A stretch of 64,000 nucleotides of DNA from Acidobacteriota bacterium (lineage in GTDB: Bacteria; Acidobacteriota; Thermoanaerobaculia; Multivoradales; J023). Position numbers and translations under genes: made by a program. A model generated the notes under the pieces. It saw nothing but the letters and a program-made list of their open reading frames with translations. It searched no databases and was not told the origin of the DNA. The DNA is taken from contig JAJCXR010000065.1 in assembly GCA_029263315.1 (NCBI GenBank), positions 186,001 through 250,000 on the forward strand, written 5' to 3'. Below, piece after piece: positions 28,469 through 39,407 of the stretch (positions are counted from its first letter, which is position 1; each line of letters starts with the position of its first letter).

Positions 28469-29326
28469 ATGAAGATCAAAAAAGTGGGCGTCTTGGGATG
28501 CGGCCTGATGGGTTCCGGCATTGCCGAGGTCGCGGCTCGGGGTGGCTACGAAACGGTGGTGAGGGAGGTGACGGAAGAGCTCCTGGACAAAGGCCAGGCG
28601 AGGATTCGCAAGTCCCTCGACAGGGCTGTGAAGCGGGGGCGCCTGGAGGCAGAGGAGAGCGCACGCATTCAGGGCCGCATTTCCGGCGCCGTCGACCTGG
28701 CGGACTTGGCGGACTGCGACTTGGTGATCGAAGCGATCATCGAGAACATCGATGAGAAGCGCAAGACCTTCACCACCCTTGACGATACCGTCAAGCCGAG
28801 CGCCATCTTCGCCAGCAATACGTCGTCGTTGACCATCACCCAGATCGCCATGTCGACCCGCCGTCCGGATCGCTTTGTCGGTCTGCATTTCTTCAATCCG
28901 GTGCCGGCCATGAAGCTCGTCGAGGTGGTACGTACTTTGATCAGCTCCGACGAAGCGGTGGCCTCGGCCAATCAGTTCGTGCGTGGAATCGGCAAGGAGC
29001 CGGTGGCTTGTCGCGACAACTCGGGGTTCATCGTCAACCGCCTCCTGGTGCCTTACCTGCTCGACGCGGTACGGGCCCTGGAAGAGGGGGTGGGCAGCGT
29101 CGAAGACATCGACAAGGCGATGCGGTTGGGGTGCGGATATCCCATGGGGCCGTTCACCCTGCTCGACTTTGTGGGCCTGGATACAACCTACTACATCGCC
29201 AACATCATGTTCGATGAGTACCGTGAGAAGCGTTTTGCGCCTCCGCCCCTCCTCAAGCAGATGGTTCAGGCCGGCCGCCTAGGGAAGAAAAGCGGGCATG
29301 GCTTCTATCCATACGAGCCGAAGTGA
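28469..29326 (+). CDS. 3-hydroxyacyl-CoA (3-hydroxybutyryl-CoA) dehydrogenase
   Basis: The 285-residue enzyme oxidises 3-hydroxyacyl-CoA with NAD. The Rossmann motif is VGVLGCGLMGSGIAEVAA, followed by IEAIIENIDEKRKTFT. Catalytic His140 lies in VGLHFFNPVP, and DNSGFIVNRLL and the C-terminal GHGFYPY are present. AGGAG at 28458-28462, 6 bases before the ATG, decides the start over an in-frame ATG at 28433. The match is to stand-alone Hbd/PaaH proteins, and whether it serves butyrate/PHB metabolism or beta-oxidation is not clear from context. Confidence 0.9.
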   Translation: MKIKKVGVLGCGLMGSGIAEVAARGGYETVVREVTEELLDKGQARIRKSLDRAVKRGRLEAEESARIQGRISGAVDLADLADCDLVIEAIIENIDEKRKTFTTLDDTVKPSAIFASNTSSLTITQIAMSTRRPDRFVGLHFFNPVPAMKLVEVVRTLISSDEAVASANQFVRGIGKEPVACRDNSGFIVNRLLVPYLLDAVRALEEGVGSVEDIDKAMRLGCGYPMGPFTLLDFVGLDTTYYIANIMFDEYREKRFAPPPLLKQMVQAGRLGKKSGHGFYPYEPK

Positions 29327-29333
29327 GCACTCA

Positions 29334-30368
29334 GTGAGTCGATTGAAACTAGCCGAGGAAGGCTTGGCCGGCCTTTTCGGGACCCAAGACCAAAATCTGA
29401 AATTCGTAGAAAAGGCGTTCGATGTCCGCTTGGTGGCCAGGGGCAACGAGATCCAAGTGGTGGGGGAAGCGTCCGCGGCGGCCCGCGTCGAGCATCTCTT
29501 GGAAGAGCTGTCGGCGGTGGCGGGCCGTGGGTACCGGCTCCGGCAGGAGGATATCCGCACTGCCATTCGGGTGATCCAACAGGCTCCGGAGATGTCCCTG
29601 GAGGAGTTCTTTTGCCCCACCGATGCCATCTTCGCCGCCGCCAGCCGACTGATTTCGCCCCGCAGCTTGAATCAGTACCGCTATATGAAGGCGATGCTGG
29701 ACTACGACATCGTGGTGTCCATGGGGCCGGCGGGCACGGGCAAGACATTTCTCGCCGTCGCCATGGCGGCGGGGGCCCTGATGGAGAAGAAAGTACGGCG
29801 CATCGTCTTGGCCCGTCCGGCGGTGGAGGCGGGGGAGAAGCTCGGCTTCTTGCCCGGCGATCTGGCGGAGAAGGTGAATCCCTACCTGCGGCCGCTCTAC
29901 GACTCCCTCTATGATCTGTTGGGTTACGAGAAGGTGGGCGCCATGATGGAGCGCGGCATCATCGAGGTGGCCCCCTTGGCGTTCATGCGCGGTCGTACTC
30001 TGAACGAGAGCTTTGTGATTCTCGACGAAGCCCAGAACACCACCAGCGAGCAGATGAAGATGTTGTTGACCCGCATCGGTTTCGGATCCAAGGCGGTGGT
30101 CAACGGCGACATCACCCAGACGGACTTACCGTCCGACAAGACGTCGGGCCTGCGGGATGCCTTGAACATTCTGCAAGGGGTGGACGGCATCGGGTTTGTC
30201 AACTTCGACCGTTCCGACGTGGTGCGGCATCCATTGGTGCGCAAGATCGTCGCCGCTTACGAAGCCCACGAGCAGAGGAAAGAGGCGCGGCGTCAGGAGG
30301 CGGTGCCAGGGTCCGGATCGCGACGGCGTGGTCAGGCCTCGGAGGCGCCTACGCGGCCCGTAGGATAG
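29334..30368 (+). CDS. phoH: PhoH family ATPase
   Basis: This PhoH-like P-loop ATPase is probably tied to RNA metabolism with YbeY. It has an N-terminal KH-like region, then the Walker A MGPAGTGKTFLAVAMAAGAL, RPAVEAGEKLGFLPGD, the Walker B SFVILDEAQNTT and NGDITQTDLP. The GTG at 29334 lies after the previous stop and gives 344 residues. An in-frame ATG at 29298 would overlap the previous gene by 29 bases. It heads the conserved run phoH-pgpH-ybeY-corC-era. Confidence 0.92.
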   Translation: MSRLKLAEEGLAGLFGTQDQNLKFVEKAFDVRLVARGNEIQVVGEASAAARVEHLLEELSAVAGRGYRLRQEDIRTAIRVIQQAPEMSLEEFFCPTDAIFAAASRLISPRSLNQYRYMKAMLDYDIVVSMGPAGTGKTFLAVAMAAGALMEKKVRRIVLARPAVEAGEKLGFLPGDLAEKVNPYLRPLYDSLYDLLGYEKVGAMMERGIIEVAPLAFMRGRTLNESFVILDEAQNTTSEQMKMLLTRIGFGSKAVVNGDITQTDLPSDKTSGLRDALNILQGVDGIGFVNFDRSDVVRHPLVRKIVAAYEAHEQRKEARRQEAVPGSGSRRRGQASEAPTRPVG

Positions 30369-30384
30369 ACTCCACTTTACCCCG

Positions 30385-32973
30385 ATGGGAAACAACAAAA
30401 CACAGCAGCGTAAGAATGGCAAGAACCGCGGTGGCCCGGCGCGTGCGGGGCGTACGGGCGTCCTGCGACGGCCACCACAGGACGGCCTGCCCAAGCTCGT
30501 CCACAACTTACGTCGGGGCTGGCGCCGTTTGCTCGAGGTTTGTCCCGTCTGGCTGGTGCTCTACGTGTTGGTCGGTACTTGGTGCCTGTTGCCACGCAGT
30601 GCCATTTTCGCCCCCAGGATCGAGCCCGGAACGGTGGCCAGCCGCACCCACATCGCCACCCGCGAGCTGGCGGTGCCCAACGAAGAGGCGACCCGTCTCC
30701 TACAGCAGCAGGCGCGGGAGCGGGTGCCCAGTGTCTATGACCTCAACCGCGGTTTGGTGGTGGAGCGGCGTCGGCAACTGGCCGCCTTGTTCGAAGCTGG
30801 GCGCGCCGCCATCGCCGGGGAAGCGGCACAGGCGGATAGCGTCTTGGGGTCCGGTGGGAGCCGGGAAAGACGGGACAACCCACTGAACGAGTCGCAGCAG
30901 ATCGACGATTTGTTGGCCTGGCTGCAGAGCGCCAGTCCGTTCAAGGTCGACCGTGAGCAAGTGATCCTGCTGCGGAAGCGCCAGTTTTCCACCGAATTAG
31001 AGGACCGTTTGGGCGGCATCTTGAGTCGCATCTTGCGCCAAGGGGTTGTCGGCGACAAAGACATCCTGCTCGAGGAGTTGCAGCGGGGTGTCACCTTACA
31101 GGAGTTGCCCTCCGGCAAACGCAGGCTGGAGCTTGACCTCTACCGCTATCTCGATTACCCCGAGCAGGTACGGCAAGCAGTGGAGCAGGATCTGCTCAGC
31201 TGGGACGGACTGGCCTCCCGTGAGCGTGTGGCGTTCAGCGAGTTGATCCTTACCAACATCACCCCCAATCTGACTTTCAACGGCAGCTCTACCCTGGCTC
31301 TGCGCCAGCAGGCGGCGGATGCAGAGGGCACGGCGGTGCACACCATCGGCAAGGGCGAAGCCATCGTCCGCAAAGGCGCCAAGGTCGATGTCCTGGCGGC
31401 CCGAGCCATCGAGGCGCAAGCGGGTTCGCGGGATATCAGCCGCCTATTCCTCTCCCTTTTGGGGGTCGTTTCACTGCTCCTGGCGGCGGCGTTTTTGCTG
31501 TGGTTGGCCAGCGCTGCCGAAGGACGCCGAGATCGGAGTCGGCAACGTCAGCTCAACGAATGCCTGATGTTGCTCATGCTGCACCTGTTGGGGGCCCGTT
31601 TTGCATTTTTTGTCGCCTCGGCGATCAGCAGCGCCATCTCGGCCGAGCCCTACAATTCCTACAGTAGCTATATTTTTGCCGTGCCCCTGGCCTCTTTGGC
31701 CTTGATCGGGGTGCTGCTATACGGTCGCAATACGGCTCTGGTGCTGTCCCTGGTGTTTTCCCTGTTGGTCGGGCTAGCGGCAGGCGGCGACGGCCTTTGG
31801 GACATCATGGTCTACGGCATCGTCTCCTCTCTGGCGGCGGTCTTTGCCCTCGACCATCAACAGTTCAAGCAGCGCACCGCCATGACCCGAGCAGGTTTGG
31901 TCATCGGCCTCGTCAACCTCATCGCGGTGCTCAGCCTGACGGCCCTCAGCGGTGAGGTGGCGGGTGGCGTTCCCAAGCTGGGCTTTGATCTGGTGTGCGC
32001 CTTTGTCGGTGGGCTCTTGGCGTCGGCCGTGGCGTCCTTTGCGGTTCCCATCCTGGAGAATCTCTTGGACATCACCACCTCGATCAAGCTCATCGAGCTG
32101 GCGAACCCCAATCTCCCCATGTTGCGCCGTCTGGCCCTCGAGGCGCCGGGCACCTTTCAGCATTCGTTGGCGGTGGCCAACCTCGCCAAGGCGGGGGCCG
32201 AAGTCATCGACGGTGACGCTCTGTTGATCAATACCACCGCCCTCTACCACGACATCGGCAAGATATTCCGGCCACAGTACTTCATCGAGAATCAGCAGCC
32301 GGGGCAAAATCCCCACGACAAGATCCAACCGACGATGAGCGCTTTGATCTTGATCAACCATGTCAAGGAAGGTCTCGAGCTGGCCCTGCAGGCCAATATG
32401 CCGCAGCCCATCATCGAGGCCATCGAGCAGCATCACGGGACACGTTTGATCAAGTTTTTCTACAATCGGGCCAAGGAACGTTGCGATCCCGAAACCGAGG
32501 CGGTGGGGGAAGAGGAGTTTCGATATCCGGGTCCCAAACCCCAGAGCAAGGAGATGGGGGTCATGATGTTGGCCGACGCCGTCGAGGCGGCGAGCCGGAC
32601 CCTGGTGAACCCCAGCCGGCAGAAGCTGCGCACGGTCATTCGGGCCGTCTTCGACGATTGCCTGAAGGACAATCAATTGGATCACACCAACCTGACCCTT
32701 GGGGACCTGAGAAAAGTGGAAGGGGCTTTTCTGCACGTCCTGACCAACATCTACCACCGGCGTATCGACTACCCGGGATTTGACTTCAACAAGGGCAAAT
32801 CGGCGTCCCGGGACGATGTCTCCCGCGACGGCTTGAGCCGCGGCGAGCGCGACGAGGGCGGCAACAAGTCCCGCAAGAACGGCAAGGGTTTTGCCGGTCG
32901 AGAGGAGTCCAGTGTCGGCGATCGAGAGAGCCGGGTCATCTCCCCGGCGGTCGAGCGCCGCCTCGCCGACTGA
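30385..32973 (+). CDS. pgpH: 7TM-HD domain phosphodiesterase (PgpH-like)
   Basis: The 862-residue membrane protein has one N-terminal membrane helix, a large extracytoplasmic 7TMR-HDED region (about 70-340), seven membrane helices (about 345-560) and a cytoplasmic HD domain. The HD domain has FQHSLAVANLA, LYHDIGKIFRPQYF and EQHHGTRLIKFFY, which carry the metal-binding His/Asp residues. In Listeria, PgpH of this family degrades c-di-AMP. That substrate here is inferred. A Lys/Arg/Ser-rich tail follows the HD domain. Confidence 0.88.
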   Translation: MGNNKTQQRKNGKNRGGPARAGRTGVLRRPPQDGLPKLVHNLRRGWRRLLEVCPVWLVLYVLVGTWCLLPRSAIFAPRIEPGTVASRTHIATRELAVPNEEATRLLQQQARERVPSVYDLNRGLVVERRRQLAALFEAGRAAIAGEAAQADSVLGSGGSRERRDNPLNESQQIDDLLAWLQSASPFKVDREQVILLRKRQFSTELEDRLGGILSRILRQGVVGDKDILLEELQRGVTLQELPSGKRRLELDLYRYLDYPEQVRQAVEQDLLSWDGLASRERVAFSELILTNITPNLTFNGSSTLALRQQAADAEGTAVHTIGKGEAIVRKGAKVDVLAARAIEAQAGSRDISRLFLSLLGVVSLLLAAAFLLWLASAAEGRRDRSRQRQLNECLMLLMLHLLGARFAFFVASAISSAISAEPYNSYSSYIFAVPLASLALIGVLLYGRNTALVLSLVFSLLVGLAAGGDGLWDIMVYGIVSSLAAVFALDHQQFKQRTAMTRAGLVIGLVNLIAVLSLTALSGEVAGGVPKLGFDLVCAFVGGLLASAVASFAVPILENLLDITTSIKLIELANPNLPMLRRLALEAPGTFQHSLAVANLAKAGAEVIDGDALLINTTALYHDIGKIFRPQYFIENQQPGQNPHDKIQPTMSALILINHVKEGLELALQANMPQPIIEAIEQHHGTRLIKFFYNRAKERCDPETEAVGEEEFRYPGPKPQSKEMGVMMLADAVEAASRTLVNPSRQKLRTVIRAVFDDCLKDNQLDHTNLTLGDLRKVEGAFLHVLTNIYHRRIDYPGFDFNKGKSASRDDVSRDGLSRGERDEGGNKSRKNGKGFAGREESSVGDRESRVISPAVERRLAD

Positions 32974-32979
32974 AGCATC

Positions 32980-33529
32980 ATGCAGACTTTCCTAGAACCT
33001 CCCCAATCCGATGGCTCTGCGGTTCCCGATCGATCCGCCGACGGGATTCCTCTGCGGTCCGGCGGCCCCTGCGATCTCCAGTTACAGAACCCCAACCGCT
33101 ACCCGGAAGCCGGGGCCCGGCGATTGCGACCTTGGCTGACCCCCGTGATAGAGGCTTTGGCCCCCGGTGCCCAGAGCTTTGTGGCTCGGTTTGTCAGCGA
33201 TCGTGAGATGCGCCGCTTGAACCGGCACTATCGCGGCCAGGACCACACGACCGATGTGCTCAGCTTCGAAGGGGATTACCAGCCTTCGGCGACTGAGGTT
33301 ACAGGGCCAGCGGACGAAGATGCGCCGCCGCAGCTCGAACACTTGGGGGATGTGGTGATCGCGGTGCCGACGGCCCGCCGTCAGGCGATCGAAGCGGGGC
33401 ACGGCATCGAACAGGAGATTCAAGAGTTGTTGTTGCATGGCGTTTTGCATTGCTTGGGCCATGACCACGAAACCGACGATGGCACCATGGAGCGCCTGGA
33501 GAAGCGTTTGCGACGCCGCTTCATCGATC

Positions 33530-33537
<8 letters not shown>
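32980..33537 (+). CDS. ybeY: Endoribonuclease YbeY
   Basis: YbeY is the single-strand endoribonuclease used in 16S rRNA 3'-end maturation and ribosome quality control. The 185-residue protein carries the zinc motif HGVLHCLGHDHETDD (three histidines) near the C-terminus and DHTTDVLSFEGD in the middle. The first 35 or so residues are extra and low in conservation. The next gene overlaps its last 8 bases. Confidence 0.93.
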
Positions 33538-34806
<1,269 letters not shown>

Positions 34807-34810
<4 letters not shown>

Positions 34811-35796
34811 CCCACAAAGACGAGCCTGGAGTTGGCTTTCTCGGCCTCGGACCCGACGACGATCAAGAGCATTTGCAGCAGGTCACGGTGCCGGATGTGG
34901 GCCCTAAGAGCGGTACCGTCGCCTTGGTGGGGCGGCCCAACGCCGGCAAGTCGACGCTGATGAATCAGTTGTTGAAGGAGAAGCTGGCCATCGTCTCGGA
35001 TAAACCCCAAACGACCCGTCACCGGTTGGTGGGCATCCTCAGCGAAGCGCAAGGGCAGATCGTCTTCTACGACACCCCCGGCGTCCACCGTCCGCAGCAC
35101 CAGATGAACCGCAACATGGTGAAGGCGGCGCAGGAAGCCCTGAACGATGCCGATGTGGTGTGTCTGCTGGTGGATGTGAGCCAAAAACCGGGAGGCGGTG
35201 ACGCCTTCATGCTGGAGTGGGTGGCCCAAGTCACCTCTCCGAAAATCGTCGTGCTCAACAAGGTGGATCTGGTCGACAAGAAAGATCTTCTACCGCGGAT
35301 TGCCATGTACGCGGAAAAGGGATTCGACACCATCATCCCGATCAGCGCCCTGCGCAACGATGGCTGCGAGCGGGTGCTAGAGGAGATCTGGCCGCACTTG
35401 TCCGACGGCGAGGCGATCTATGACCCAGAGTTGCTGAGCATCCATCCCGAGCGCTTCCTGGTGGCGGAGCGCATCCGCGAGAAAGTTCTGCTGCAGACCC
35501 GCGACGAGCTCCCGTTCAGCATCGCCGTCGTCATCGAAGGCTGGGAGGAACGCAGCGCCGGGCTGATCGCCATCTATGCGTCAATCCTGACCGAGCGAGA
35601 CGGGCAGAAGAAAATTGTCATCGGCGCCAAAGGACGGGGCATCAAGAGCATCGGCACGGCGGCCCGTCACGACTTGGAAGCGTACTTGGGATGCCGGGTC
35701 TTCCTCGATCTCAAGGTGCGGGTGGAGAAGGACTGGCGGGAGAATCGACGCATCCTCTCCGATCTCGACCGTGCTCCCTATGAGGTCGAGAGATGA
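34807..35796 (+). CDS. era: GTPase Era
   Basis: Era binds 16S rRNA and helps 30S assembly. The 329-residue protein has G1 ALVGRPNAGKSTLMNQLL, G3 YDTPGVH, G4 VVLNKVDLVDK and a C-terminal KH domain with IVIGAKGRGIKSIGTAARHDLE. An N-terminal extension of about 35 acidic residues precedes the G domain. The start overlaps the previous stop by ATGA and its stop overlaps the next gene in the same way. Confidence 0.95.
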
Positions 35797-36560
35797 GCCC
35801 CACCGAGCGTCCGCGCAGCGCTGCTGCGTTGATCATCGGCAACGAGCTGTTGACCGGCAAGACGGAGGACGCCAATCTGACGGTCTTGGCCCGTTTGCTC
35901 TTCCGCCTCGGGGTGACCCTCGAGCGGGCTATTTTCTGTCGCGACGAGGTGGAAGTCATCGCTGCCGAGCTCGACGCCCTGCGCCTCAAGCACGACTTCG
36001 TGTTCACCAGTGGCGGTGTGGGTCCGACCCACGATGACGTCACGTTACAGGCCATTGCCAAGCTCTTCGGCTGTCCCCTGGTACGCAGTAGGGTGATCGA
36101 GAAGCTGATGAGCGAGCATTACCAGAGCCGGCTCAGCCCGCGGCACCTGCGCATGGCGGATCTGCCGGAGGGGGCTGAGCTGCTGCTCTCCAATACTTCC
36201 AGCTGGCCCCTGGTCAAGCTCGAGAATATCTTTGTCTTGCCGGGTTTGCCGAACATCTTCCAACAGAAAATGGCCGGTCTGGCGGAGGCGCTCGGGCAAG
36301 ACGTCCCCTTCCTGTCCCGCGGCGTCTCCACCCTCTGTGACGAAGGGGAGGTGGGGGATTTGTTGGAGCGTCTGAGCGTCGATCACCCGGAGGTCGCCAT
36401 CGGTTCCTATCCCCGCTGGAACGATCGTCAGGTGTCGGTCCTGATCACCTTCGATAGTCGTTCCAAGGCTGCCGTGGAGCGGGCGGTGGACGATCTGTTG
36501 GCTCACCTGCCGGCTGACAAGGTCGTCGATGACAATTGTGCCAGGTCGGTGGGAGGTTGA
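35793..36560 (+). CDS. CinA-like MoCF-domain protein (stand-alone)
   Basis: The 255-residue protein has a MoaB/Mog-type domain: AALIIGNELLTGKTEDANL and FVFTSGGVGPTHDDVTLQAIAK. FVLPGLPNIFQQKMAGL follows. It is a paralogue of the N-terminal half of CinA at 15139 without the PncC deamidase half, as in stand-alone COG1058 proteins. A pyrophosphatase or FAD-synthetase-like function is possible. It overlaps era by ATGA. Confidence 0.82.
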   Translation: MSPTERPRSAAALIIGNELLTGKTEDANLTVLARLLFRLGVTLERAIFCRDEVEVIAAELDALRLKHDFVFTSGGVGPTHDDVTLQAIAKLFGCPLVRSRVIEKLMSEHYQSRLSPRHLRMADLPEGAELLLSNTSSWPLVKLENIFVLPGLPNIFQQKMAGLAEALGQDVPFLSRGVSTLCDEGEVGDLLERLSVDHPEVAIGSYPRWNDRQVSVLITFDSRSKAAVERAVDDLLAHLPADKVVDDNCARSVGG

Positions 36561-36561
36561 C

Positions 36562-37230
36562 ATGTCGTTGTTGCCGGATGTGTTGCCCATCTTTCCGTTG
36601 ACCGGGTCACTGCTCTTACCCGGTGGCCACCTGCCGTTGCATATTTTTGAGCCGCGGTACCGCAATATGGTGCAGGAGGCGCTGCAGGGGGATGGTTATA
36701 TCGGCATGGTGCAGCCGTTCTCGAAACAGGCGGTGGTTTATACCGAGGCCGGTGATCCCAATGCCGACAACGATCATCCAGACCTCTACCAGGTGGGATG
36801 CGCTGGGAACTTGGAGCAGTGGGAACGGTTTCCCGACGGTCGTTACTTCATCTTGTTGGTGGGGGTCAGCCGTTTTCGCATCTCCGAAGAGCTGACTGTG
36901 GAAAAGGGTTTTCGCCGGGTGCGCACCGACTGCTCGGACTTCGCGGTGGACGCGCAGGACAGCGCAGCGCAGTTGGAGAGTCGCCGTTTGCTCGAAGCGC
37001 TGTCGAGCTTCGCCGAGAGCCATCAGGTCAGCCTCGAATTCGACAAGTTGGCGGCGCTTCCCGGATTGGCCTTGCTCAACAGCCTGGCCATGGGCTTGCC
37101 GTTTCCACCGGAGGAAAAGCAGGCCCTGCTCGAGGCCCGCGATGTCAGGGCACGACACGACATGCTCCTCTCCCTGCTCGCCATGGGCTTACAGCTGAGC
37201 CCTGAAGGCGGCGCCCCTCCCCTCCACTGA
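36562..37230 (+). CDS. Stand-alone LON N-terminal (substrate-binding) domain protein
   Basis: The 222-residue protein starts with LPDVLPIFPLTGSLLLPGGHLPLHIFEPRYRNM, which is the classic beginning of the Lon substrate-binding domain. No ATPase or protease part follows. Stand-alone LON-domain proteins are common in bacteria and their role is unclear. GGGAGG precedes the ATG at 36562. The following gene's ATG shares the last base of the stop. Confidence 0.85.
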   Translation: MSLLPDVLPIFPLTGSLLLPGGHLPLHIFEPRYRNMVQEALQGDGYIGMVQPFSKQAVVYTEAGDPNADNDHPDLYQVGCAGNLEQWERFPDGRYFILLVGVSRFRISEELTVEKGFRRVRTDCSDFAVDAQDSAAQLESRRLLEALSSFAESHQVSLEFDKLAALPGLALLNSLAMGLPFPPEEKQALLEARDVRARHDMLLSLLAMGLQLSPEGGAPPLH

Positions 37231-39392
37231 TGGCACGTTCCGCCGCCCTAGCGTCTGTCGTCAGGTGCGCCGGGGGCGGATGCCTGGTTTTGCTCGCGGG
37301 CTTGAACCTACTCGCCTGCTCTGCGGACGGCCCTCCGGAGAGGGGTAGGGCCCGAGCCTCCGCTCTGGAGAACGGGGCCCCATCCACCATCGACGTCGCA
37401 TCCGAAGCTGCGGGGGATGTCATGGCAGATGGCGAAGCGAGCGCCGACATGGCCCGGCGACGGGGGCGTCCCGAGTTGATGCAAAGCTTGAGAGAGGCCG
37501 CCGCGGCCCCTCGCCACGTCGGCGACGGAGGTGGCCGCGCCTGGATCGCCACCGGCGACGCGATCGCCGCCGGGACCTCCGGCCGCTGGCGGATCGTCTA
37601 CGAAGCCGGGCCCCACGGCATCGCCGTCGGGGGGCGACTCTTCCTGCAAGTCTCCCCCTTCTGGGGGTGGTCCACGCCCCAGGTCACCGAGCCGCAGGTG
37701 GCGGGATTCACCCGGGTGAGCAGCGATGCCGCCGGGGTGACGCTGGAGGCGGCGACGGTCGATCAACAGCTGCTGGCGGTGACCCTCGGCGGCCGAGCCC
37801 TGCGGGCCGGCGAGCAGGTGGTGCTCGACTATGGCGTCGGCCCGGCCGGTGCCGTGGCGGATCGCTTCGCCGAGCGGCAATCACGTTTCTGGATCGCCGT
37901 CGATGCCGATGGCGATGGCGTGCGGGAGGTGCTGGCGGGCTCGCCGGGGGTAGATGTCGGCGCCGGCCCGGCGGCCCGGCTGCTGTTGTTTTTGCCGTCC
38001 AGTGCCCACCCGGAGGAGGAGGTGTCTCTGTCGGTGGCGCTGGTGGACGGCCGCGGCAATGCCGTTGTCGAGACGGCGGGTCGTCTGGAGCTGCGGGCCG
38101 TCGATGGAGCCGATTTGGGCATCGGGATACCGGCATCCATGGAGTTGGGGATGCCAAAAGGGGCCGCGGGGGCAGAGGCTAGGGCCCTCGGCAGTTGGCG
38201 CATTGATCTGCGGCCCCGCGGAGCGGGAGTGCTGCGCTTGCGGGGTATTTTCCATAGCGGTACGGGAAAGACCTTCGAGGCCGAAAGCAATCCCTTGCAG
38301 GTCACCGAAGGGGGAGCCCGCATCCTGTGGGGAGATCTGCAAAATCACTCGGCGGTTTCCGATGGCACGGGGCTGCCGGAGGACCTCTTCCTCTATGCCC
38401 GCGACATCGCCGCCCTGGATGTTTTTTCCCTCACCGACCACGACCATTGGGGCATGCTGTTCTACGATCAACACCCCGAGCTCTGGCAACAGGCCCTCGA
38501 GGTTACCGAGCGTTTTCATCGGCCGGGCCGCTTTGTCACCGTCGTCGGCTTTGAGTGGACCCATTGGTTGCACGGCCATCGTCACGTCCTGGACTTCGCC
38601 CCGCCCTATGTGCTCTTGAGCTCCTTGGATCCGAGGTACGACACGCCCCAGGAGCTGTGGCAAGGGCTGGCGTCGCTCGGTGGACCCGCCCTGACCATGG
38701 CCCACCACTCCGCCGGCGGGCCGGTGGCCACCGATTGGAGCGTACCGCCGGATCCCCGCTTCGAGCCGGTGACCGAGATCGTGTCGGTGCACGGTTCCAG
38801 TGAGGCACTCGACGGTCCCGGTGTGATCTATCAACCGGTGCCCGGCAATTTTGTCAGAGACGCCCTGAATCGAGGTTATGCCCTGGGATTTGTCGGCAGC
38901 TCCGACGGTCACGACGGGCACCCTGGGCTCGGCCATCTGGCCTCCTCCAGCGGCGGCTTGGCGGCCATCCTGAGCCAAGACCTGAGCCGCCAAGGGGTCT
39001 ATGACGCCCTGATGGCCCGCCGGGTGTATGCCACCAACGGGCCCCGCATTATCCTGCGCTGCAACTTTGGCGGCCATCCCATGGGCTCCACCATCGACCT
39101 CGACAGCACCGCGGAGCCCGCCATCGCCGGGATTCCGCAGAGCACGTTGATGGCCCGAGTCATCGCCCCTGGCGAGCTCGATCATCTCGACGTCATCCGC
39201 TCCGGGGAGGTGCTCGGACGGTTGAGCTGTGAAGGGAAACGTACCTGTTCTCTCGCCTTACCTATGGACGATTTGCAACCCAGCGAGTACCTTTACGTAA
39301 GGGCCCTACAGCGGGACGGCGGCGCCGCGTGGTCGAGCCCTTTCTTTTTCGTCGCCGGTGGTCCCGCCAAGGCGCCGACGGCGAGCCCATGA
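37230..39392 (+). CDS. PHP/DUF3604-like metal-dependent hydrolase, lipoprotein
   Basis: The 720-residue protein has a lipoprotein signal (LNLLACS, with Cys30 as the lipidated residue). A beta-sandwich half follows (about 90-365). A PHP-like domain with metal ligands comes next: WGDLQNHSAVSDGTG, FSLTDHDHWGM, FEWTHWLHGHRHVL and GFVGSSDGHDGHPG. A C-terminal beta domain ends the protein. DUF3604 proteins have this motif set, and the substrate is not known. It is probably anchored to the outer or inner membrane. Confidence 0.78.
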   Translation: MARSAALASVVRCAGGGCLVLLAGLNLLACSADGPPERGRARASALENGAPSTIDVASEAAGDVMADGEASADMARRRGRPELMQSLREAAAAPRHVGDGGGRAWIATGDAIAAGTSGRWRIVYEAGPHGIAVGGRLFLQVSPFWGWSTPQVTEPQVAGFTRVSSDAAGVTLEAATVDQQLLAVTLGGRALRAGEQVVLDYGVGPAGAVADRFAERQSRFWIAVDADGDGVREVLAGSPGVDVGAGPAARLLLFLPSSAHPEEEVSLSVALVDGRGNAVVETAGRLELRAVDGADLGIGIPASMELGMPKGAAGAEARALGSWRIDLRPRGAGVLRLRGIFHSGTGKTFEAESNPLQVTEGGARILWGDLQNHSAVSDGTGLPEDLFLYARDIAALDVFSLTDHDHWGMLFYDQHPELWQQALEVTERFHRPGRFVTVVGFEWTHWLHGHRHVLDFAPPYVLLSSLDPRYDTPQELWQGLASLGGPALTMAHHSAGGPVATDWSVPPDPRFEPVTEIVSVHGSSEALDGPGVIYQPVPGNFVRDALNRGYALGFVGSSDGHDGHPGLGHLASSSGGLAAILSQDLSRQGVYDALMARRVYATNGPRIILRCNFGGHPMGSTIDLDSTAEPAIAGIPQSTLMARVIAPGELDHLDVIRSGEVLGRLSCEGKRTCSLALPMDDLQPSEYLYVRALQRDGGAAWSSPFFFVAGGPAKAPTASP

Positions 39393-39407
39393 CCCGAGGA
39401 GCAGATC

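Noticed and set aside
37881..39185. 434-residue minus-strand open frame
   Set aside because: It is antisense to the PHP/DUF3604-like lipoprotein gene, whose metal-binding motifs are clear.
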